Source: CAZLHO01 sp964559455 | GTDB lineage: Bacteria > Krumholzibacteriota > Krumholzibacteriia > LZORAL124-64-63 | Assembly: GCA_964559455.1 (NCBI GenBank) | Contig: CAZLHO010000007.1 | Location: 1 to 64,000 of the forward strand | Length of the DNA: 64,000 bases | Reading direction: 5' to 3' | Shown here: positions 24,404-32,665 of the stretch, one piece after another | Layout: every line of letters starts with the position of its first letter | How positions within the stretch are numbered: position 1 is the stretch's first letter | The notes under the pieces: model-generated | Databases searched by the model: none | Seen by the model: only the letters and a program-made list of their open reading frames with translations | Told to the model about the DNA's origin: nothing | Program-made: the position numbers and the translations under genes

Positions 24404-25675
24404 ATGAAGTACGTCCGGCATCCGCTAACCGTCCTGCTGCTGCTCCAGGCCCTGGTCTTCGTCGTCTACGAGCGCGTGCTCACGTCGCCGATCTGGAACC
24501 CCGGGGACATCGAGATCCTGCACGACGCCTTCGTCCTGGCCGGCGACCCCGGCGTGCTGGCGCGCCACATCGGGGGGCTCTTCAGCCAGCCCCTGCTGCA
24601 GGTCGGCTTCCTGGTCGAGTTCCACCTCTTCGGCGCCGACCCGGCGGGCTACCTGGCGGTGAACCTCCTGCTGCACGGTCTCAACGCCTTCGTGGTCTAC
24701 CTGCTGGCGAACATGCTCTTCTTCCGCTGGCGCCTGGCCCTGCCGGCCGCCCTGCTCTTCGCCCTCTCGGTCGGACACTACGGGAAGATCCTGCTCACGA
24801 TCTCCGGCGCCGAGCCCCTGCTGATAGGCCTGCTCTACCTCTCGGTGCTCTTCTGCCTGATCCGCAACGACCTCCATCACGGCGGCCGGCTCGGCGGCCC
24901 CTGGTACCTGCTCGGCCTGGTCCTCTTCCTGCTGGCGGGGCTGGCCGGCAACGCCTCATTCGCGCTCGTGGGCTGCCTGCTGGCCTACAAGTTCTTCTTC
25001 TTCCAGGAACGGGGCCGGCGGGGGATCCTGTCGGCGGATCTGCTGATCCTGGTCGTGCTGCAGGTCGTCTTCTCCGTCGCCCAGTCGCATTGGGGGTGGC
25101 GCGAGAAACCGATCGAATTCTCGCCCGACGTGGGTGCGATCTCCTTCACCTGGATGTCTTTCAAGAACATCTTCCGCTACCTGAACCTGCTCGTCTTCCC
25201 GATGCAGCGCAGTTCGCTGGTGCAGTCGGGACACCCTCTGATGCAGTTCTTCTACGAGTGGCGGGTTCCGATCCGCGTCATGGTCTCGCTGGGCATCGTC
25301 TCGTTCGGCTTCTTCGGTGTCGTCTTCGGCAACCGTCCCGTGCGCTTCTTCATCGCCTGGACCCTGATCACGATCCTGCCCTTCACGGGGACGGCCTCCT
25401 CCGGGGAGTGGCTGAACATCGGGAACCTCTACCTGGCCTCCGTGGGCTTCTGCGTCATCCTGGCCGGCCTGGCCGTGGGCGCCTGCAACCTGCTCGGCGA
25501 CCACCGCTGGCGCCGCCTGGCGCCCTGGCTCGTGCCGGCGGCCTTCGTCGTCATGGCCCAGGTCGTCAACATGCGCCTGGACGGGCAGAACCGGGACGCC
25601 GCCAAGCGCCCCGAGGTCATCCAGTTGCGGCAGGATCTGGAGCGGACGATCCTGACCCCCCGCGCCTGGCGCTGA
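24404..25675 (+). CDS. Polytopic membrane protein, GT-C glycosyltransferase-like
   Basis: 423 aa with roughly nine to eleven hydrophobic segments. The first loop after TM1 is negatively charged (NPGDIEILHDAF), as in the GT-C glycosyltransferase fold where an acidic residue in the first external loop is catalytic. The following HLFGADPAGYLAVNLLLHGLNA resembles DUF2723/ArnT-like transferases and other membrane glycosyltransferases. The C-terminal tail (RDAAKRPEVIQLRQDLERT) is cytoplasmic and helical. This is a class-level guess; acceptor and donor are unknown. It is a single-gene unit between the divergent TlyA-like gene and the dehydrogenase. Confidence 0.7.
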   Translation: MKYVRHPLTVLLLLQALVFVVYERVLTSPIWNPGDIEILHDAFVLAGDPGVLARHIGGLFSQPLLQVGFLVEFHLFGADPAGYLAVNLLLHGLNAFVVYLLANMLFFRWRLALPAALLFALSVGHYGKILLTISGAEPLLIGLLYLSVLFCLIRNDLHHGGRLGGPWYLLGLVLFLLAGLAGNASFALVGCLLAYKFFFFQERGRRGILSADLLILVVLQVVFSVAQSHWGWREKPIEFSPDVGAISFTWMSFKNIFRYLNLLVFPMQRSSLVQSGHPLMQFFYEWRVPIRVMVSLGIVSFGFFGVVFGNRPVRFFIAWTLITILPFTGTASSGEWLNIGNLYLASVGFCVILAGLAVGACNLLGDHRWRRLAPWLVPAAFVVMAQVVNMRLDGQNRDAAKRPEVIQLRQDLERTILTPRAWR

Positions 25676-25825
25676 GCGCGCCGAAAATCGGCCCCCGGCG
25701 ACCGGTTCCTGTTGGACCGCGGGGCCTGTCCCACTATCTTTGGACCGCCCCCGGGGAGGGGGCCGTGCGAGACGCGGCCGGCCCGGCCGGCAGGACCCAC
25801 CATCCTTTCGGGAGGAAGGCGAGAG

Positions 25826-26947
25826 ATGGCCAAGTACCGGATCGGTTGGATGCCCGGCGACGGCGTGGGCGTGGACGTGATGGACGCCACGCGCATCGTG
25901 CTCGACAAGCTGGGGCTGGACGCCGAGTACATCCACGGGGACATCGGCTGGGAGTTCTGGCGCACCGAGGCCAACCCCCTGCCCGACCGCACCATCGACA
26001 TGCTCAACGACGTGGACGCCGCGCTATTCGGCGCCATCACCAGCATGCCCAAGGAGGAGGCCCAGGCCGAACTGGTCCCCGAACTGCAGGGCCAGGGGCA
26101 CGTCTATCGCAGCCCCATCGTCCGCCTGCGCCAGGAGTTCAACCTGCGCACCAACCTGCGGCCCTGCAAGGCCTACCCGGGCAACCCCCTGAACTACCGC
26201 GACGACCTCGACCTGGTCGTCTTCCGCCAGAACACCGAGGGCCTGTACATGGGCGTGGAGTACCACCCCCTGCCCCAGGACGTCCGCGACAAGCTGACCG
26301 AGACCCACCCGGCCCAGATGGGCAAGCTCGCGGACGTGGCCAACGAGGACATCGCCATCAGCACGCGCATCTTCACGCGCAGGGGCTGCCAGGAGATCGT
26401 CCGCGACGCCTTCGAGTACGCCAAGAAATTCGGCTACAAGTCGGTGACGGTGGTCGAGAAGCCCAACGTGGTGCGCGAGACGAGCGGCCTGATGGTTCGC
26501 GAGGCCCGCAAGATCGCCAAGGACTACCCCGGCATCGAACTGTGGGAGACCAACATCGACGCCATGTGCATGTGGCTGGTGAAGAACCCGCAGGACTACG
26601 GCGTGCTGGTGTCCAGCAACATGTTCGGCGACATCGTCAGCGACCTCTGCGCCCAGCTGGTGGGCGGCCTGGGCTTCGCCTGCAGCGGCAACATCGGCGA
26701 CAAGGTGGCCGTCTTCGAGCCGAGCCACGGCTCGGCGCCCAAGTACGTGGGCATGAACAAGGTCAACCCCATCGCCATGATCCTGTCGGCCAAGATGATG
26801 CTCGACCACCTGGGCGAGATCGACATGGCCAACAGGCTGGAGGCCGCAGTGGCCGCCGTGATCGCCGAGGGCAAGGTCCGCACCTACGACATGGGCGGCA
26901 CGAGCACGACCACGGACATGGCCGCGGCCGTCGCCGCCAAGTGCTGA
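25826..26947 (+). CDS. NAD(P)-dependent isocitrate/isopropylmalate dehydrogenase family, isocitrate-type
   Basis: 373 aa beta-decarboxylating dehydrogenase. Substrate-binding residues lie in SPIVRLRQEFNLRTNLRP, and RQNTEGLYMGVEY has the NTEGLY pattern of isocitrate and homoisocitrate dehydrogenases rather than the LTGGIYFG of LeuB. Catalytic Lys and Asp are in IDAMCMWLVKNP and SNMFGDIVSDLCAQLVGG. The cofactor loop EPSHGSAPKYVGMNKVNP suggests NAD preference. Likely a TCA-cycle isocitrate dehydrogenase of the NAD type; a homoisocitrate or tartrate role is not excluded. The ATG at 25826 is behind GGAGGAAGG; the frame upstream to 25712 is discarded. Confidence 0.88.
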   Translation: MAKYRIGWMPGDGVGVDVMDATRIVLDKLGLDAEYIHGDIGWEFWRTEANPLPDRTIDMLNDVDAALFGAITSMPKEEAQAELVPELQGQGHVYRSPIVRLRQEFNLRTNLRPCKAYPGNPLNYRDDLDLVVFRQNTEGLYMGVEYHPLPQDVRDKLTETHPAQMGKLADVANEDIAISTRIFTRRGCQEIVRDAFEYAKKFGYKSVTVVEKPNVVRETSGLMVREARKIAKDYPGIELWETNIDAMCMWLVKNPQDYGVLVSSNMFGDIVSDLCAQLVGGLGFACSGNIGDKVAVFEPSHGSAPKYVGMNKVNPIAMILSAKMMLDHLGEIDMANRLEAAVAAVIAEGKVRTYDMGGTSTTTDMAAAVAAKC

Positions 26948-26979
26948 GCGCGGCCGCCGCGATCGGCATGTGAAGGGAA

Positions 26980-27019
26980 GGCCGCGCCGACCCCCTGCGA
27001 GGGAAGGGTCGGCGCGGCC
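26980..27019 (+). terminator. Strong hairpin terminator
   Basis: A 14-bp perfect stem (GGCCGCGCCGACCC and its complement) with a 12-nt loop lies 33 nt after the dehydrogenase stop and 4 nt from the stop of the convergent DUF309 gene. The T-tract is poor (GATTCTAT). Confidence 0.75.
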
Positions 27020-27023
27020 GATT

Positions 27024-27497
27024 CTATCGGGCGAGTTCGATCGCGATCCCGGCGCCTCCGGGCCGGTACTCCCGGCCGGCCAGCGCCGTCAGCAGCCCCG
27101 CCACGTCGACCCCCATGTACCGGTCGCCGGCGCGCTCCAGCTTGGCGGTTCCGGCGGCCAGCAGCACGGCGCCGGCTCCCTCCCCGCCGATCTCCTTCAG
27201 GATTCCCGCCGCGACCTGGATCAGGCCCTGCAGGAAACGTCCCTCCGGGGTCGTGCGGCCGGCGGCCAGCCACAGCCCTTCCAGCATCTCGTGGGTCTCC
27301 CAGTAGAAGCCGTGGTTGAAGAGATCGACCGCATAGAGGAAGCGGGGGGTCCGGCGCCAGTCGGCGGCGCGGAAGTCGGCGGGCGGCGGTCCGGCGCAGC
27401 GCCGCCACCCGGCGCTGGACGGGTCCCGGTTGGGGTGCGGCCCCCGGCCCGGCACGAAGGGGACGCGAGGCAGGGTGAAGTCGGTGTGGCGAAGCAC
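27024..27497 (-). CDS. DUF309-domain protein
   Basis: 157 aa small cytoplasmic helical protein. The DUF309 core is clear: AVDLFNHGFYWETHEMLEGLWLAAG, then PEGRFLQGLIQVAAGILK. The biochemical function of this family is unknown. The C-terminal LERAGDRYMGVDVAGLL continues the helical repeat. The first 45 residues (PGRGPHPNRDPSS...) are Pro/Arg-rich. I set the start at the GTG at 27497 (VLRHTDFTLPRVPF), with a weak GGGA/CAGG site; the frame stays open upstream to 28502 without coding sense. Confidence 0.8.
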   Translation of the reverse strand: MLRHTDFTLPRVPFVPGRGPHPNRDPSSAGWRRCAGPPPADFRAADWRRTPRFLYAVDLFNHGFYWETHEMLEGLWLAAGRTTPEGRFLQGLIQVAAGILKEIGGEGAGAVLLAAGTAKLERAGDRYMGVDVAGLLTALAGREYRPGGAGIAIELAR

Positions 27498-27799
27498 GGC
27501 CTGTTCCCGTGATGAAGTCCGGAGCCGGAGCGTCGCCGGAGTATAGGCGAGGCCCGCGGCGACGGCCACCCGTCCGGGGCGGCGGCCCCGAACGGGCGCC
27601 GGCGCCCCCGATGCGCCCTCCCTGCGATCATCACTTGACGCCCGCCCCGCCTTCGGCGACCTTGAACGCCTCATGCACGAACCCGCGCGCGCGCGCGACC
27701 GGCCGCGCTGCCAAGGATGGCGGCGCGGCCGGACTTGTTCCGGGCTCCGGCGGCGGCAGCCTCCGGAGCCCGCCATCTGGTTTTCCGCCGGCCGGCCTC
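27498..27799. other. Intergenic stretch without a gene; one GC-rich hairpin
   Basis: 302 bp between two minus-strand genes. It holds a perfect 9-bp stem GGGCTCCGG/CCGGAGCCC (27742-27750/27763-27771), which may terminate the 30022-27800 gene although no T-run follows. No clear promoter, RNA or small gene is visible in the rest. Confidence 0.55.
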
Positions 27800-30022
27800 C
27801 TACCGCACCAGCATCATCTTCAGGGTCCGCGTCTCTCCCTGCACGTTCAGGCGGCCGAAGTAGACGCCGCCGGGCTGCGGCCTTCCGTCGGCGCCGAGGC
27901 CGTCCCAGAAGACGCGCTGCAGACCCTCGGCCCGGTGACCGTCCACGAGCAGGCGCACCAGCCGGCCGCGGGCGTCGAAGATCTCGAGGCGCGCCGGTCC
28001 TCCGCCGGCGGGCATCTCGAAGAGGATCTCGGTGCCCGGATTGAAGGGGTTCGGCACGTTCCCGCGCAGCCCCGTCCTCTGCAGAGTCTCCGGATCGGGC
28101 ACCGCCGTCACCGGATCCTCGAGGATCGCGAAGGCCAGATCGATCGACTGCATTTCGAAGGGGTGGTTCGCCGGATAGCGCAACTCGAACCAGGGGCCGG
28201 GATAGGGCTCCAGTCCCTCGCCCCAGACCGCGTCGTCGTTCCAGTGCTCCAGCGAGGTCTTCCAGCCGAAGTAGGCCATCGGGTCCAGCGGGTGGGCCTT
28301 GAGGTCGAGCCAGTAGACCACCGGCGCGTCCTCCTCGCCCTCCTGGATGAAGGCCATGTGCGGATCGACGTGGAACTGGTAGCGCCAGCAGGTCCAGTCC
28401 GCCGGGAAGGTGTAGCCGTCCGGCGGGAACATGAAGCCCTCCTCGATCTGCTCCGCGAAGAGGTCGACCCGGAACTCCCCGGAGCCGAAGTCGCGGTGCC
28501 ACAGGACCTCGCCGGGCATGCTGTAGTCGTTACCCATCTCGCCGACCGGGATGTCCTTGTGGATGCTCAGGGTGAAGACCACCGCAGCCGGGTCGTCGGC
28601 GAAGGGCAGGTAGTCGTCCAGCCACGAGCCCCAGATCACGAAGTCGGTCAGGGGGCCGGTCTGACGGCATTCGAAATCGTCGGCCAGGAGGTAGTCCCGC
28701 TCGGCGGGCACGGCGCAGACGTCGATGCCGGTGACGTCCAGGTCGGGACGCTGCAACCACTTCATCAGCCTCGCATCCTCTATGACCACCTCATAGTCCT
28801 CGACCTCGCCGTCCGGAGCCGCGCCGCCGGGAGCCAGGCCGCCGGCGTTGCTGATCCGGAAGCGGGCGAAGGTCTGGGCGCCCACCAGCGCCGACGCCGG
28901 CACGAGGAAGCCGAGGGTCTGGGTCCCGGCTCCGACCGGCGCCCCGCCCATGATCATGTCGCCGGGCTCGTTCCAGCTCTGGTCGGCGCCGAAATCGATC
29001 CAGGCGTCGATCAGGCCCGGCGCCGAGGCGACGATGTCGACCGAGGCCATCATGCCGGGAATCAGCGGCGACGTGAAGGTCACCCCGTCCTCGTCGTCGT
29101 TGCCGTCGTTGTCGTCGCCCAGGGCGACGGGGTCGGGCTGCCCGTTCGCCTCGGGATCCACCCCCGCGCCCAGGTACAGGACGCCGTCGATCGTGTGGCG
29201 CGCGCCGTTGTTGCCCATCAGGGTCGGGTATCCGGGCGCCGCCGCGCCGTCGGGCGCGTCGCCCCAGTCCTCGCCCTCGGGCACGGGCTCGCCGTCGATC
29301 ACGAAGGCCAGGTCGATGGACTGGCCCGCCATCTCGTGCCCGAACGGATAGCGCAGCTCGTACCAGGGGCCCTGGTAGGGTTCGGGGCCGTCGCCCCAGA
29401 CCGCGTCGTCGTTCCAGTGGTCGAGCGAGGTCTTCCAGCCGAATTGCGTTTCCGGGATGATCGGGTAGGCCTTGACGTCCAGCCAGTAGACCACGGGCTC
29501 GTCGGCCGTGCCCTCCTGCAGGAAGGCCATCTCCTCCGGAATGGCGAAGTTGTACTGCCAGCAGACGTAGTCCGCGGGGAAGATGTAGTTCTCGGGCGGA
29601 TCCAGCCAGCCCTCCGGCAGGTCCTGCGCGAAGGGACGGACGGCGAAGTCCGCCGGCTGGAAATACATCGCCCAGAGCATCTCGCCGGGCATGGAGTAGT
29701 CGACGCCGGCGGCGGGATCGGCGGGGATGTCGGCGTGCAGGCTCAGCGTGAAGGCCACGTTCGTGGGATCGGGGATGAAGTCGCCGAACCACGATCCCCA
29801 GATGTGGATCCCGGTGATCAGCCCGGTTTCGGTGCATTGGAAGTCGTCGGCCAGGATGTAGTCGAAGAACTGAGCCGAGGGCATGCAGTTGACGTCGATG
29901 CCGGTGGTCGAGAGGTCCGGCAGCTGGATCCACTTGGCGGGCATGCCGGGATCCCAGTCGGCCAGGGCGGGCGCCGCGGCCAGGCAGAGCAGCGCCAAGG
30001 TGAGCAGGGGAATGCGTCTCAT
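27800..30022 (-). CDS. Secreted protein with duplicated domain around a GEVED domain and FlgD-like C-terminus
   Basis: 740 aa, function unknown. After the signal peptide (MRRIPLLTLALLCLAAAPALA) a roughly 220-aa domain occurs twice, near residues 27-245 and 420-637. Both copies share KW-Q-PDL--TGIDV, LADDF-C--TG, WGSW--D, DYSMPGE-LW and the HWNDDAVWG-G-EPY-GPW-ELRYP block. Between them (about 255-418) is a GEVED-type domain, with DWGDAPDG at its start, ARHTIDGVLYLG, Asp-rich DDNDGNDDEDGV and APDGEVEDYEV at its end. The last 85 residues are the FlgD-like fold (VPNPFNPGTEILFEM, GGVYFGRL), ending MMLVR. The start at 30022 is set by the signal peptide; an AAGGGGG site lies about 12 nt upstream. 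Confidence 0.82.
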   Translation of the reverse strand: MRRIPLLTLALLCLAAAPALADWDPGMPAKWIQLPDLSTTGIDVNCMPSAQFFDYILADDFQCTETGLITGIHIWGSWFGDFIPDPTNVAFTLSLHADIPADPAAGVDYSMPGEMLWAMYFQPADFAVRPFAQDLPEGWLDPPENYIFPADYVCWQYNFAIPEEMAFLQEGTADEPVVYWLDVKAYPIIPETQFGWKTSLDHWNDDAVWGDGPEPYQGPWYELRYPFGHEMAGQSIDLAFVIDGEPVPEGEDWGDAPDGAAAPGYPTLMGNNGARHTIDGVLYLGAGVDPEANGQPDPVALGDDNDGNDDEDGVTFTSPLIPGMMASVDIVASAPGLIDAWIDFGADQSWNEPGDMIMGGAPVGAGTQTLGFLVPASALVGAQTFARFRISNAGGLAPGGAAPDGEVEDYEVVIEDARLMKWLQRPDLDVTGIDVCAVPAERDYLLADDFECRQTGPLTDFVIWGSWLDDYLPFADDPAAVVFTLSIHKDIPVGEMGNDYSMPGEVLWHRDFGSGEFRVDLFAEQIEEGFMFPPDGYTFPADWTCWRYQFHVDPHMAFIQEGEEDAPVVYWLDLKAHPLDPMAYFGWKTSLEHWNDDAVWGEGLEPYPGPWFELRYPANHPFEMQSIDLAFAILEDPVTAVPDPETLQRTGLRGNVPNPFNPGTEILFEMPAGGGPARLEIFDARGRLVRLLVDGHRAEGLQRVFWDGLGADGRPQPGGVYFGRLNVQGETRTLKMMLVR

Positions 30023-30182
30023 GTCGATCGACCCCCTTGGCGGCGGGCCGCCGCCTCTGGGCGTGATGGGCGAGACGGATATCGGACGCCGCGAAGGCGG
30101 CAGTTGGGGTCTGGGCTCCTTTCGTCGCATTGCTCGATGCCGGCGGGGCGAACGCGGTCGGCCGGACGGCCGCCGTATCTTG

Positions 30183-30212
30183 ATCCTAGTCCAGAACGAG
30201 ATCCGGAATCAA
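30183..30212 (-). promoter_or_regulatory. Candidate promoter for the 30022-27800 gene
   Basis: Reading the minus strand, TTGATT (30212-30207) and TAGGAT (30188-30183) are 18 nt apart, about 160 nt upstream of the ATG. The fit to consensus is moderate. Confidence 0.4.
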
Positions 30213-30262
30213 GGGGGTCGAATCTTTAGGATGGCGGCGGGGAAATCCGTTTCGCCCCCTTG
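30210..30262. other. Extended hairpin between divergent promoters
   Basis: CAAGGGGG-t-CGAA (30210-30222) pairs with TTCG-CCCCCTTG (30251-30262), a 12-bp stem with one bulge. An inner GGAT/ATCC extends it. Its arms overlap the -35 regions of both candidate divergent promoters, so it could be an operator or a structured leader. Confidence 0.5.
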
Positions 30263-30288
30263 TATCGATCCGCGCGTTGCGCTATGGT
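30260..30288 (+). promoter_or_regulatory. Candidate promoter for the M29 peptidase gene
   Basis: TTGTAT (30260-30265), a 17-nt spacer, then TATGGT (30283-30288). A transcript from here would pass through the terminator-like hairpin at 30320-30347 before reaching the ATG at 30438. Confidence 0.45.
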
Positions 30289-30319
30289 AGGCGCGTCCCG
30301 AGTACCCGGGTGCACGGAG

Positions 30320-30347
30320 CCGCCCGCGGCAAGGAAGCCGCGGGCGG
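30320..30347 (+). terminator. Leader terminator upstream of the M29 peptidase gene (possible attenuator)
   Basis: A perfect 11-bp GC-rich stem CCGCCCGCGGC/GCCGCGGGCGG with loop AAGGAA is followed by TATTTGTTT, a good intrinsic terminator. It lies about 30 nt after the predicted transcription start and 90 nt before the start codon, with no plus-strand gene upstream. Confidence 0.7.
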
Positions 30348-30437
30348 TATTTGTTTGGCGCCGACGGTGCGCGGCAACCCCGCCCTCCCCGGCGCGTAGC
30401 TACTTCGCGCGCCCCCCGCCAACTCAGGGAGAAGACG

Positions 30438-31430
30438 ATGAACGCTTCCGACCGCCCCGTAGACGCCGCCCGCAAGGCCCTGGTCCACGTGCTCGACCTC
30501 GTCGCCGCCGACCGCGTGCTCGTGCTCACCGACCGCGCCACCGAGGCCGTGGGCGCGGCCTACCGCGAAGCGGCCCGGGTCGTCGGTTGCGACGCCGACG
30601 TCCACGTCCTGCCGGAATCCGGACGCCCCCTGCAGGAGATTCCTCCCGGTCTCGTGGACCGGCTCGAGGGCGTGACGGTGGTGATCAACGCGATCGTCGG
30701 CGACACCGACGAGATCCCCTTCCGGGTCCAATGGATGAAGGCCTGCGGCGACCGCGGCATCCGCGTGGGGCACAGCCCGGGGATCACGATGGACATGCTC
30801 GAGGGCGGCTCCCTGGACGTGGACTACGCGGCCATGATGGCCACGGCGCGGCGGCTCATCGACGCCTTCGCCGGCGTCGACGCGGTGCACGTCACGACTG
30901 CGGCCGGCACCGACCTGACGCTGGGCGTCGCCGGGCGCACCTTCGTCACGGACGTGAAGGTGATGGACGAGAAGGCCGTGAACCTGCCCTGCGGCGAGGT
31001 CTATTGTTGCCCTGAAGAGAGCCGCGCCGACGGCGTGCTGGTGGTCGACGGCTGCGTCGGCGGCGAGGGGAACGTCTCCGAGCCCGTCGTCCTCGAGGTC
31101 GCCGGAGGCCGCATCACCGGGATCTCCTGCGCCGACCCGGGGTGGGAGAAACGCGTCCGCGGCTTCTGCGACACCGACGAGGGAGCCCGCACGATCGCCG
31201 AACTGGGCATCGGCATGAATCCCGGCGCCCGCCTGGCCGGCTGCATGCTCGAGGACGAGAAGGCGCTGCATACGGCCCACGTGGCCTTCGGCGGCAACCG
31301 GGGCATGCCGGGCGGCCTCAGCTTCTCGCGCATCCACATCGACTACCTGGTCCACCGGCCCTCGCTGACGGCCGTCCTGCCGGACGGTTCCGCCCGGGAG
31401 GTGATGCGAGACGGCGATTTCCTGGTCTAG
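30438..31430 (+). CDS. M29-type aminopeptidase-like protein, copy 1
   Basis: 330 aa cytoplasmic metallopeptidase of the M29/leucyl-aminopeptidase type. Likely metal-ligand regions of the family are visible: NLPCGEVYCCPEE (Glu), AELGIGMNPGA (Glu), EDEKALHTAHVAFG (His) and RIHIDYLVHRP (His and Asp). The N-terminal half (ALVHVLDLVAADRVLVLTD...) is the Rossmann-like domain typical of M29. No signal peptide. The start at 30438 follows AGGGAGAAG, and the frame upstream to 30351 is not used. A second gene of exactly the same length follows 87 nt downstream, so this is a tandem duplicate. Confidence 0.85.
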   Translation: MNASDRPVDAARKALVHVLDLVAADRVLVLTDRATEAVGAAYREAARVVGCDADVHVLPESGRPLQEIPPGLVDRLEGVTVVINAIVGDTDEIPFRVQWMKACGDRGIRVGHSPGITMDMLEGGSLDVDYAAMMATARRLIDAFAGVDAVHVTTAAGTDLTLGVAGRTFVTDVKVMDEKAVNLPCGEVYCCPEESRADGVLVVDGCVGGEGNVSEPVVLEVAGGRITGISCADPGWEKRVRGFCDTDEGARTIAELGIGMNPGARLAGCMLEDEKALHTAHVAFGGNRGMPGGLSFSRIHIDYLVHRPSLTAVLPDGSAREVMRDGDFLV

Positions 31431-31517
31431 TCCTCGGCCAACTCCTTGCATTTGCCGCGCCGCCTCTTATCCTTTGGAGCGAGGGAGCCCCCGCCACCCG
31501 AAGGAGACGACAACCCG

Positions 31518-32510
31518 ATGGTCGACCTCGCCCCAATGGATCGCAGCGCCCAGGAGGCGCTCATTCACGTTCTGGACCTGATCCCCGCCGACAACGTGCT
31601 CGTCGTCACCGACGAGGCAACCCGCGGCGTCGGTGATTCCTTCATGCGGGCCGCCTCCGCCTACGGATGCGAGACCCGACTGTTCGCCCTGCCGGAATCC
31701 GAGCGCCCCCTGAAGTCCGTGCCGGACGACATGGCCCGCAGCCTCTGCGCGAGCACGGTCGTCGTCAACGCCTTCAGCGGCGTCAGCGGCGAGATCCCCT
31801 TCCGCGTGAAGTGGATCCAGGCCATCGAGAACACCGGCCGGATCCGCCTGGGTCACAGCCCCGGCATCAACGAGGCCATGATGGTCGGCCCGATGGACAC
31901 CGACTACGCCACGATGGACAACATCGCGAGCGCGCTGATCGCCGGCTTCGCCGGCGCCGACCGGATCCGGGTCACGACGCCGTCGGGCACCGACCTGACG
32001 CTGGGCGTCGCCGGCCGTCCCTTCATCTCCGATCTCAAGGCCACGCCCGCCGTCGCGGTGAACCTGCCCTGCGGCGAGATCTACTGCGCCCCCGAGGAGA
32101 CCCGCGTCGACGGGCTGCTCGTGGTCGACGGCACGATCGGCGACATCGGCGTCGCCGGAGCGCCGCTGCGCATGGAGCTGGCCGAGGGCCGCATCGTCTC
32201 CTTCGAAAGCGAAGACGCGGACCTGCTGGCGCGCCTCGACGAGATGACGGCCATCGACGATCAGGCCCGGGTCGTCGGCGAGCTCGGCATCGGCATCAAC
32301 CCGGCCGCCAAGCTGACCGGGAACATGCTGGAGGACGAGAAGGCCTTCCGGACCGGGCACGTCGCCCTGGGCAACAACGAGGATTTCCCCGGGGGCCTGA
32401 ACACGTCCCAGACCCACATCGACTTCCTCTTCCACCGCCCCACCTTCACGGCCCACTTCCCGGACGGGACGTCGCGGGTGTTGATGAAGGACGGCGACGT
32501 CGTGATCTGA
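31518..32510 (+). CDS. M29-type aminopeptidase-like protein, copy 2
   Basis: 330 aa paralogue of the preceding gene and of identical length. It keeps all putative metal-ligand blocks: NLPCGEIYCAPEE, GELGIGINPAA, EDEKAFRTGHVALG and QTHIDFLFHRP. The tyrosine of HIDYL in copy 1 is Phe here, and copy 1 has several extra Cys around the ligand region (VYCCPEE), so the copies may differ in metal preference or activity. The start at 31518 has AAGGAG 11 nt upstream; ATG 31536 is the alternative. It probably shares a transcript with copy 1, ending at the terminator at 32532. Confidence 0.85.
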   Translation: MVDLAPMDRSAQEALIHVLDLIPADNVLVVTDEATRGVGDSFMRAASAYGCETRLFALPESERPLKSVPDDMARSLCASTVVVNAFSGVSGEIPFRVKWIQAIENTGRIRLGHSPGINEAMMVGPMDTDYATMDNIASALIAGFAGADRIRVTTPSGTDLTLGVAGRPFISDLKATPAVAVNLPCGEIYCAPEETRVDGLLVVDGTIGDIGVAGAPLRMELAEGRIVSFESEDADLLARLDEMTAIDDQARVVGELGIGINPAAKLTGNMLEDEKAFRTGHVALGNNEDFPGGLNTSQTHIDFLFHRPTFTAHFPDGTSRVLMKDGDVVI

Positions 32511-32531
32511 GCCGAGGCTCATCGGCCGCAA

Positions 32532-32562
32532 CGGGCCCCGGAATCATCGATTCCGGGGCCCG
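32532..32562 (+). terminator. Strong hairpin terminator
   Basis: A 14-bp perfect stem CGGGCCCCGGAATC with its complement and a 3-nt loop lies 22 nt after the copy-2 stop. The tail CTTGCATC is weak. Confidence 0.8.
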
Positions 32563-32665
32563 CTTGCATCACGCCGGATCGCGGCGATGGCGGACCGTGC
32601 CCGCGTCTACTACGATGGGCGCGGGCGCGGGAGGTCCGCCCGACCACCAGAAGGGGAGGACAATC

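Noticed and set aside
27742..27771. GGGCTCCGG/CCGGAGCCC hairpin as a definite terminator
   Set aside because: No T-run on either strand; kept only as part of the intergenic description.
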